A stretch of 19,792 bases of DNA from Nitrospirota bacterium (GTDB lineage Bacteria; Nitrospirota; Thermodesulfovibrionia; Thermodesulfovibrionales; UBA1546): positions 1-19,792 of the forward strand of contig SCSY01000223.1 of assembly GCA_004298625.1 (NCBI GenBank). The letters are read 5' to 3'. The translations under genes and the position numbers were made by a program. Positions 14,961-19,792 of this stretch are shown here, in pieces (position 1 is the first letter of the stretch; the number at the start of each line of letters is the position of its first letter). The notes under the pieces are model-generated. The model saw only the letters and a list, made by a program, of their open reading frames with translations. It searched no databases and was not told where the DNA came from.

Positions 14961-15132
14961 ATATTTTTTGAGGGCGCTTAAATAGGATAGTATTTTTTGC
15001 TGGGGTATACTGCGGATTATGAATTACAGCACCAGGAATAAGCCGCGCCGCCTTTGGCGCGTCGCTGTGGACCTGTTGGTGTTTAGCATATTTTTTTGGA
15101 TCTTCTATCGACAATGTTTCTTAACGAAAGAA

Positions 15133-15495
15133 TCATGTTTTGCTATGTTTGAACATAAAGAAGAAAAAACAAAAACCGAAGAAGCAAATCGCCAAAGCAC
15201 CTTTAATCCACTGATCCGGCTTGATAATAATAAAAATGCCACCAAGAACAAACGCAGCGCTTCCTATCATTTGAAACAAATAATTTCCTTTTTCTTGTTC
15301 TCTCGGAGTAAGCTTGAGTTTGTTCTGAAAAAGAAAATAGAGGGAGACAAGCCATAGGACAAGAAAGAATCCCATTGCTATTATTTTTTGATATGCCGCT
15401 CCCCATGGTTGTTGTAATGCCCAAAAACCTCTGATCAAAAGAACAGGGCATAGAATTGCGGGAATTAGCCAGATAAGGCGCGATATTTTTTTCAT
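15133..15495 (-). CDS. small hypothetical membrane protein
   Basis: A 120-residue protein I do not recognise. It starts with a basic MKK followed by four hydrophobic segments at about 7-25, 38-57, 75-92 and 95-113. The only sizeable polar loop, FQNKLKLTPREQEKGN, is charged and lies between the second and third. The alternation of charged ends and hydrophobic helices looks protein-like, unlike the plus-strand frame across the same DNA. The start ATG has only a weak GGAAA upstream. It stands alone between ftsZ and the ATPase gene, with a hairpin about 90 nt upstream of its start. No function can be given. Confidence 0.6.
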   Translation of the reverse strand: MKKISRLIWLIPAILCPVLLIRGFWALQQPWGAAYQKIIAMGFFLVLWLVSLYFLFQNKLKLTPREQEKGNYLFQMIGSAAFVLGGIFIIIKPDQWIKGALAICFFGFCFFFFMFKHSKT

Positions 15496-15582
15496 TTCGT
15501 TTCCATCTCTGACGATCTGATAATTATCTCGGCGTCGGCCTTAATGTAGTTCGGGATAACCAGTTATTAGATAGTTAATGGT

Positions 15583-15608
15583 ACTAACAACGGAAATCCG
15601 GTGTTAGT
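15583..15608. repeat. inverted repeat upstream of the small membrane protein gene
   Basis: Arms ACTAACA/TGTTAGT plus CGG/CCG with one mismatch and a four-base loop. It lies 88 nt upstream of the minus-strand gene starting at 15495 and 130 nt after the ATPase gene. No T-run is present on either side. It may be an operator or a weak terminator; the rest of 15496-15737 shows nothing clear apart from a run of eight G at 15721-15728. Confidence 0.4.
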
Positions 15609-15737
15609 CAGATAAAGCTCGACTCCCCATAATTTGATTACCGATAATAAATTACACTATTTTGAAGTTTTTGAAAAGTGTCAAAGTCTCATAGTGCCAT
15701 ACAAGAGAAACAGGGTTCGAGGGGGGGGCGAGGTAGC

Positions 15738-16919
15738 TCATTTTAACCTTGCTCTCAGCCATTCAGGAAATTGGCGCCACGGAATGGCAATATTATTTGA
15801 AGGCAGATGCCTTGCTTCTTCAACCCTGCATACAAGAAGACCTGTCTCGGAAGCATCTCTGCCGGAAATAGCCTTGAACTTATTCAGAGGCTCCAGATGT
15901 TTCGGAGTCGGTGTTGCGGTTAATTTAATCTCAACAGGATAAAGCTTGTTTCTGGCCCTTATGATAAGGTCTACCTCAAGACCGTCATGTGATCTCCAGA
16001 AGTAGATATCAGGTTTCATCCCTTTCATTGTGAAGACCTTTACAGCCTCGCTTATTATCATGCCTTCGAATATTGTTCCTCCCATTGCCCCTGAGAGCGC
16101 AGATCTGGCGTCAGGCTGTTTTGTTATTGCGGCGACAAGGGCCGAATCAAGGAAATAAAGCTTCGGATTTTTCACAATCCGTTTGCCGAAATTTCTGAAA
16201 TACGGCTGAAGAAAATAACAGAGATATGATGCCTCAAGTATGCCTGCCCATGCCTTGATAGTCGGCAGTGAAACCCCTATATCCCGTGACAGCAGCGCAG
16301 TATTGAATGTCTGGCTGTGCCGGGAAGCAGCCAGGCTTATAAATGATTCGAAGGTGCGCAGGTCCTTCACGTTCAGGAGTTGCCTTACATCACGTTCAAT
16401 GTATGTCTGGATATATGAACGAATCCAGATATCCCTTTTTTCAGGATAAAGGGATGGCTCAGGATACCCGCCGGTCCATATTAATGCCTCCAGCGCGCCC
16501 TTTTCTTTATGCTCAAGAATACTGAACGGAAGGAGTTCAAGAATTGCGATGCGCCCTGCAAGAGATTCTGTGATATTTTTCATCAGCTGAAACTGCTGCG
16601 AGCCTGTAAGCAACCACTGCCCGTTTTTATTCCTCTCCCTGTCTATGCGGATCTTCAGGTGCTGGAAGATTTCAGGCACATACTGAACCTCATCCAGAAT
16701 TACAGGGCGATTCTTAAACCTGTTAAGAAAACCATTAGGATCTGTTACGGCGAAGTTTCTTTCAACAGGGTCGTCAAAACTGATATAGCCGGCCTTTTTG
16801 CCGGTTTCGTGTTGCAGAAAGGTTGTTTTTCCGGCTTGCCGCGGGCCTGTGATGAGCACGGCAGGAAACTGCCTGAGCGTATTATTCAGAACTTGGGAAA
16901 GCGCCCTCTGTATATACAT
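15738..16919 (-). CDS. AAA family ATPase with DUF4143 nuclease-like C-terminal domain
   Basis: A 393-residue protein of the AAA_14/DUF4143 type. Walker A GPRQAGKTT is near residues 25-33, Walker B VILDEVQ near 73-79, and the sensor-like WLLTGSQQF follows. A winged-helix-like middle region (RDIGVSLPTIKAWAGIL) precedes the DUF4143 part, which carries GTIFEGMIISE and then EVDLII..PVEIKLT, resembling the E-VD-ExK arrangement of PD-(D/E)XK enzymes. These proteins are widespread, often transferred, and mostly uncharacterised. I chose ATG at 16919; a TTG at 16928 would add three residues but lies in the upstream palindrome. It is a single-gene unit with its own promoter at 16925-16953. No partner gene is seen, so a defence or toxin-antitoxin role is only a possibility. 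Confidence 0.88.
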   Translation of the reverse strand: MYIQRALSQVLNNTLRQFPAVLITGPRQAGKTTFLQHETGKKAGYISFDDPVERNFAVTDPNGFLNRFKNRPVILDEVQYVPEIFQHLKIRIDRERNKNGQWLLTGSQQFQLMKNITESLAGRIAILELLPFSILEHKEKGALEALIWTGGYPEPSLYPEKRDIWIRSYIQTYIERDVRQLLNVKDLRTFESFISLAASRHSQTFNTALLSRDIGVSLPTIKAWAGILEASYLCYFLQPYFRNFGKRIVKNPKLYFLDSALVAAITKQPDARSALSGAMGGTIFEGMIISEAVKVFTMKGMKPDIYFWRSHDGLEVDLIIRARNKLYPVEIKLTATPTPKHLEPLNKFKAISGRDASETGLLVCRVEEARHLPSNNIAIPWRQFPEWLRARLK

Positions 16920-16922
16920 ATA

Positions 16923-16955
16923 TGACAATTATAAAGTTCAACTTTATAATTGTCA
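16923..16955. repeat. perfect 33-bp palindrome over the ATPase promoter
   Basis: Two 16-base arms beginning TGACAATTATAAAGTT pair perfectly around a single central C at 16939. The palindrome contains the promoter of the ATPase gene and ends 4 nt from its ATG, an arrangement expected of a dimeric repressor site. It could also form a cruciform. Confidence 0.9.
16925..16953 (-). promoter_or_regulatory. consensus sigma-70 promoter of the ATPase gene
   Basis: On the minus strand, TTGACA (16948-16953) and TATAAT (16925-16930) are separated by exactly 17 nt. A start about 7 nt downstream falls within a few bases of the ATG at 16919, so the mRNA would be essentially leaderless. Because of the palindrome, the plus strand also reads ATGACA-17-TATAAT. 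Confidence 0.8.
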
Positions 16956-16989
16956 AGGCTCATTAAAAGGGAAAAAGGAGAAAGGGGGA

Positions 16990-17030
16990 AAAAGGATAGA
17001 GGGATGAGAGGTTTATCCTCTCATCCCTCT
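16990..17030 (-). terminator. intrinsic terminator of the cytochrome operon
   Basis: A perfect 14-bp stem (AGAGGGATGAGAGG with its complement) and a five-base loop at 16998-17030, starting 25 nt after the cytochrome b stop. In the minus-strand direction it is followed by ATCCTTTTTCCCCC, which is T-rich. This is the clearest terminator in the window. Confidence 0.88.
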
Positions 17031-17054
17031 GGGGAACATCATAAAAACTATCAA

Positions 17055-17690
17055 TCAGTGACTGTGTCCATGCTCAGGTTCTTCTTCGTACCCGATGAAC
17101 ATGGCCTTTATATGCGCAAAGGCCGTGTGTCCGAGCGTTGCCAGATAGATGTGAACGAACAGGAAAGAGGTGAAGAACAAGAACAGCAGCACGTGCACGC
17201 TGTCCACTATCTTTATCCCTCCTGCAAGGCCGATCCATTGTGAGAAGCCTTTTACATCCCACATCAGAAGCCCTGTTGCTATCTGCATGGGGATGAAGAG
17301 CGCCATGATATTCAGATAGGCCATCTGCTGCATGGGGTTGAATTTGTTATCCGGCGTGCTGTGGTGCGGATTCTCTTCGCCGACGAATATCCCGTATCCA
17401 TAATATCTGGCCTGTCGTATGCTTCCCTCGATCAGGCTTCTGAGGCTGAATTCCGGGATATAGATATTGAACTTGCCCGAGACAAGATAGTAAATCAGCC
17501 AGATAAAGAAGTTGAAGAACAGAACAAACCCGAATATGTTGTGGATATCAACAGCGGTCTTGAACGATGTCATCTTTATAACATCGCGGTATCTTATCTG
17601 GAGTCCTGTGACTATCAATAGCAGAAAGCTGAACGCATTTATCCAGTGCCATACCCTTACCGGCAGTGGATGGAGGTATATTTTTTTCAT
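17055..17690 (-). CDS. membrane cytochrome b (b561 / hydrogenase-formate dehydrogenase gamma type)
   Basis: A 211-residue four-helix cytochrome b. Hydrophobic segments are at about 16-34, 48-70, 122-144 and 160-184. His15 (HPLPVRVWHWINA), His50 (DIHNIFG), His166 (DSVHVLLF) and His180 (FVHIYLATLGH) are placed as ligands for two haems in the family pattern. The NKFNPMQQMAYL motif before the third helix is common in the Ni/Fe-hydrogenase and thiosulfate-reductase cytochrome b group. A histidine-rich tail (EHGHSH) ends the protein. Its start overlaps the upstream multihaem cytochrome gene by 4 nt, so the two are translationally coupled and probably form one quinone-linked complex. A strong terminator lies about 25-57 nt downstream. 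The specific partner enzyme is unknown. Confidence 0.9.
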   Translation of the reverse strand: MKKIYLHPLPVRVWHWINAFSFLLLIVTGLQIRYRDVIKMTSFKTAVDIHNIFGFVLFFNFFIWLIYYLVSGKFNIYIPEFSLRSLIEGSIRQARYYGYGIFVGEENPHHSTPDNKFNPMQQMAYLNIMALFIPMQIATGLLMWDVKGFSQWIGLAGGIKIVDSVHVLLFLFFTSFLFVHIYLATLGHTAFAHIKAMFIGYEEEPEHGHSH

Positions 17691-19516
17691 CTCCTGCCCT
17701 CCTTCCTTAGTTTGTTAAGTCTCCTGGCCTCTCTTATCGGCGAGGTCAGAATCCTTAATGTTAAATGGACTATCGGAACCGACATGCCGCCGACGACCAT
17801 CATTATTCCGATAATATCCAGTATCTTTATCCGCGTGCTGCCCAGCGCATAGAACTGGTTTAAAGGCAGTATTGTGAACATAGAGCTCAACACTGCCGGG
17901 TTTACGTTGTAGCGCTCTTCATGGCCGTCCGGCGTGATAATTGCCATGCTGACTGCCTTGAAGAATTTTGAATCGGCATCATGACATCTGTCGCACTGTT
18001 TTAGCGCCTTGCCCTTTGGAGCCAGACTGTGAGACTGGTTGCAGTCATTAAGCCCGAGCGTTCCCGTAAGGCTCGCTTTTGTGCCGCTGTCGCCGAGCTT
18101 CCGATACATATCCCAGAGCTGCTGGTCTTCAATGCCGTTTGCCTTGGCCAGTGTCAGACTTTCGTAATTTGCTCCAAGGAACTGTTTTACCCTGGCCTTG
18201 GAGATATTCTCGCCTGAAGCGCTGTCGGTTACGCGCAGGTAAACCCTGCGTTCCGCATCAGGGACATGACAGGCAGTGCAGGCTACAGCCTCAAGATGTA
18301 TATCTGAGTTTGGAAGCCACTCTTTGTGGAGTTCCGATGCATTCCTGTGACACCCCATGCAAGTTGCCCTTGGGGATCTTGATGCAAGCGCAGGTCTCAT
18401 CTCATGAGCAGAATGGCAGGAAGAGCATATAGGAGCGCCGTTTTTGCCGTTAATCTTTGCCTGACCATGGACGCTTGCTTTATAAGCCTCGAATGTTGCT
18501 TCATGACATTTTCGGCATGGCACCCCGCTTATTGTTTCTGCCAGCGCCTTGGGCCCGACAGAATGGGCGCCGTGACAGTCCGTGCATACAGGGGCATTAA
18601 GGTTGCCCTGCATAAGCATATTGGAGTGAATGCTTCCCTGATATTGTTTGTATTTTTCAGGGTGACACCCCTTACACACCCCGGCTACGGATATTGACAG
18701 TTCGCGTTTGCTTCCGAAAGTCTTTACCGGGTGCGATTTTTTTGAGAATGATACATGACAGTCGGAGCAGTTGTGGTTGCCGTGCACCGATTTCCTCAGA
18801 ATTGTTTCATCAATTGTAAGAGAAAGAGTTTCCCCTTTCATTGAGAGATTCAGGTCTTTTTTGTGACAGGTGAGACAGTACTGAGAGTTGCTTGCTTCTG
18901 CTTTACCTCCTGAGACTTTGCTGATGGAGTGGGAACCATGGCAATCTGAGCACGGCGGGGCATTGGCCCGGGTTATGGCTTGCTTGTGTATCGGCTTTGC
19001 CAGAACCTGTTCATCGCTATGGCATGTTTTGCAAGCTTTTGAGATCTGAATTGCAAACTCTTTTTTGCTTGCATACTGGGCTGAGGGGTGGTTGTCCATA
19101 GAGACTGTGCTGTGGCAACTGGTGCAGGTCAGAAAGCCGTGTACGGTATTTTTGAAGTGGCTTTCTTCGATGTAGACAGAGACTTTTTCCTTGTTCTTGA
19201 ATGTCTTGACAACGCCCTGTGCTGAGTGGCAGCCCATGCACATTGCAGCCTCGTCGGATTTCAGGGCATCAGAAGCTGTTGCTATGCGCGTGAGAAGTGT
19301 AATTCCGAGAAGCAGAGACATCAGGGGGAGCAGGCATATAAACAACAGGCCTGAAATAGGGCCGAGGATGAAGATGCCTGTTGTCGGCACCTTCAGGTAT
19401 CTTACCTGTCTGTTGCCAGGGAGAATTTTTTCGCGCTCCAGTTCGATGCTCTCTCCGCTGGACAGATTCCAGTAAGTTCCCTTTTTTACGACTTGTCCGC
19501 CATAAAATCTGAACAT
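17687..19516 (-). CDS. membrane-anchored multihaem cytochrome c (13 CXXCH motifs plus one degenerate)
   Basis: A 609-residue protein with a short cytoplasmic N-terminus (about 1-45), a membrane helix at about 46-77, a periplasmic haem domain, a second helix at about 563-587 and a basic tail. CXXCH motifs start at Cys 93, 131, 162, 189, 214, 250, 281, 311, 334, 364, 386, 413 and 508. At 492-496 the motif reads CNQSH, with Ser where the second Cys should be. Residues 117-218 and 237-338 look like tandem copies. AAAGGAGGT gives a near-perfect RBS, and a promoter lies 45 nt or more upstream. Coupling to a bis-His cytochrome b suggests electron transfer from the quinone pool to periplasmic or outer-surface acceptors, by analogy with Geobacter Cbc-type inner-membrane complexes. 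I do not recognise a named orthologue. Confidence 0.92.
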   Translation of the reverse strand: MFRFYGGQVVKKGTYWNLSSGESIELEREKILPGNRQVRYLKVPTTGIFILGPISGLLFICLLPLMSLLLGITLLTRIATASDALKSDEAAMCMGCHSAQGVVKTFKNKEKVSVYIEESHFKNTVHGFLTCTSCHSTVSMDNHPSAQYASKKEFAIQISKACKTCHSDEQVLAKPIHKQAITRANAPPCSDCHGSHSISKVSGGKAEASNSQYCLTCHKKDLNLSMKGETLSLTIDETILRKSVHGNHNCSDCHVSFSKKSHPVKTFGSKRELSISVAGVCKGCHPEKYKQYQGSIHSNMLMQGNLNAPVCTDCHGAHSVGPKALAETISGVPCRKCHEATFEAYKASVHGQAKINGKNGAPICSSCHSAHEMRPALASRSPRATCMGCHRNASELHKEWLPNSDIHLEAVACTACHVPDAERRVYLRVTDSASGENISKARVKQFLGANYESLTLAKANGIEDQQLWDMYRKLGDSGTKASLTGTLGLNDCNQSHSLAPKGKALKQCDRCHDADSKFFKAVSMAIITPDGHEERYNVNPAVLSSMFTILPLNQFYALGSTRIKILDIIGIMMVVGGMSVPIVHLTLRILTSPIREARRLNKLRKEGRR

Positions 19517-19521
19517 TTTTG

Positions 19522-19532
19522 CTACCTCCTTT
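19522..19532 (-). promoter_or_regulatory. strong ribosome-binding site of the multihaem cytochrome
   Basis: AAAGGAGGT on the minus strand about 7 nt before the start codon; it fixes the start of the cytochrome at 19516 and predicts efficient translation. Confidence 0.8.
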
Positions 19533-19560
19533 CTTTGGATTTAGGTTTTCTACTAATTAG

Positions 19561-19589
19561 AATATATAACCGCTCTTATAAAAAGTCAA
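19561..19589 (-). promoter_or_regulatory. promoter of the cytochrome operon
   Basis: On the minus strand TTGACT (19584-19589) and TATATT (19561-19566) are 17 nt apart. The predicted leader is about 38 nt and contains the AAAGGAGGT ribosome-binding site just before the ATG at 19516. Confidence 0.65.
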
Positions 19590-19642
19590 TCATAATTTTT
19601 TGAGTAATTTTTTGCGCCCTCCTGATTCCTGTTTTTAATCTA

Positions 19643-19672
19643 TTGTCAAGAAAATATTCTATGTGGTATTCT
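19643..19672 (+). promoter_or_regulatory. candidate lpxD promoter
   Basis: TTGTCA and TATTCT are 18 nt apart, about 30 nt upstream of the lpxD ATG, in the AT-rich region shared with the divergent cytochrome promoter. Confidence 0.5.
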
Positions 19673-19702
19673 TTCTAATTGCCATATCGAAAGGATTTTT
19701 AG

Positions 19703-19792
19703 ATGAAGTTGCATGAAATTGCAAAGCTGATTGATGGAGAGGTTATCGGAGACCCCGAGACAGAGATAAAAGGGGTTGCGGGAATATCCGAT
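19703..19792 (+). CDS. lpxD: UDP-3-O-acylglucosamine N-acyltransferase LpxD, 3' truncated (first 30 codons)
   Basis: Thirty in-frame codons from an ATG with AAAGGA about 7 nt upstream run to the end of the window. The peptide begins MKLHEIAKLIDGEVIGDP and continues TEIKGVAGISD, matching the LpxD N-terminal uridine-binding domain pattern (helix start, G-x-x-V-G-D, then I-x-G-V-x-x-I). LpxD adds the N-linked acyl chain in lipid A synthesis, so it implies an LPS outer membrane. It is divergent from the cytochrome genes and has its own candidate promoter. The catalytic hexapeptide-repeat domain is outside the window, so the call rests on the N-terminus only. Confidence 0.72.
   Translation, partial: MKLHEIAKLIDGEVIGDPETEIKGVAGISD

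Larger units (their letters stand above)
14839..15132. other. ftsZ downstream intergenic region
   Basis: About 294 nt with no convincing gene. It holds the 12-bp inverted repeat (14854-14883), a CATTGCG-type dispersed repeat (14924-14960), and a small GC hairpin with CGCGCC and GGCGCG arms at 15044-15061. A plus-strand frame opening at 15019 is discussed under rejected items. Confidence 0.6.

Noticed and set aside
15019..15357. Plus-strand open frame of 112 codons with a basic N-terminus and one hydrophobic segment
   Set aside because: Its C-terminal two thirds are antisense to the better minus-strand membrane protein gene and look like composition-driven Lys/Asn-rich sequence. It has no clear RBS. 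The first 34 residues could be a relic of a broken gene, but nothing confirms it.
15714..15760. tRNA-like words (GGTTCGA and GGTAGCTCA) near 15715-15740
   Set aside because: The two motifs are in the wrong order and spacing for a tRNA, no acceptor or anticodon stem can be formed, and the second lies partly in the ATPase gene end.
16964..17000. Purine-rich stretch beside the terminator read as another heptamer array
   Set aside because: A run of A and G gives weak apparent period-7 matches, but other periods fit equally well and it is better explained as the T-rich tail of the minus-strand terminator.

Overview
This window looks like chromosomal DNA of a diderm, LPS-making, anaerobic-type bacterium. 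The signs are a meso-diaminopimelate MurE, an lpxD start and a multihaem cytochrome module. Moderate GC, heavy use of AGG and ATA codons, a b/c cytochrome pair and dispersed repeats fit Nitrospirota (Thermodesulfovibrio-like lineages) or a deltaproteobacterial-type group. That placement is inference.

Positions 1-14838 (+ strand) are a nearly complete division and cell wall (dcw) operon: murE (5' end missing), murF, mraY, a PBP5-type D-Ala-D-Ala carboxypeptidase, murD, ftsW, murG, murC, murB, ddl, ftsQ, ftsA, ftsZ. Genes overlap by 1-11 nt or nearly touch, so they are probably co-transcribed. MurC, MurD, MurE, MurF, MurB and Ddl build UDP-MurNAc-pentapeptide. MraY and MurG make lipid II. FtsW polymerises it, the carboxypeptidase trims it, and FtsQ, FtsA and FtsZ form the divisome. 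The exceptions to tight packing are the gaps before murG and ftsZ; these, and the murC/murB junction, are filled by repeats.

The most unusual feature is a set of degenerate tandem repeats with a strict 7-nt period. They fill the leaders of murG, murB and ftsZ and also lie inside coding sequence: the carboxypeptidase N-terminus and signal peptide, murD (at least two arrays plus a GC-rich palindrome), murC and ddl. Three heptamers equal seven codons, so one array encodes a 7-residue repeat. Before ftsZ, two arrays in opposite orientation can form a long hairpin.

Positions 14839-17000 are an accessory patch. It holds a 12-bp inverted repeat after ftsZ, a relic of a CATTGCG-type dispersed repeat, a small membrane protein on the minus strand, and a minus-strand AAA/DUF4143 ATPase with a nuclease-like C-terminus. 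That ATPase has a consensus promoter inside a perfect 33-bp palindrome, close enough to the ATG to suggest a leaderless mRNA.

Positions 17055-19516 (minus strand) encode a bis-His membrane cytochrome b and a membrane-anchored cytochrome c with 13 CXXCH motifs and one degenerate CXXSH motif. The pair is probably a quinone-linked electron-transfer module. It has its own promoter and RBS upstream and a strong terminator downstream. Divergent from it, the first 30 codons of lpxD begin at 19703 and run off the window.
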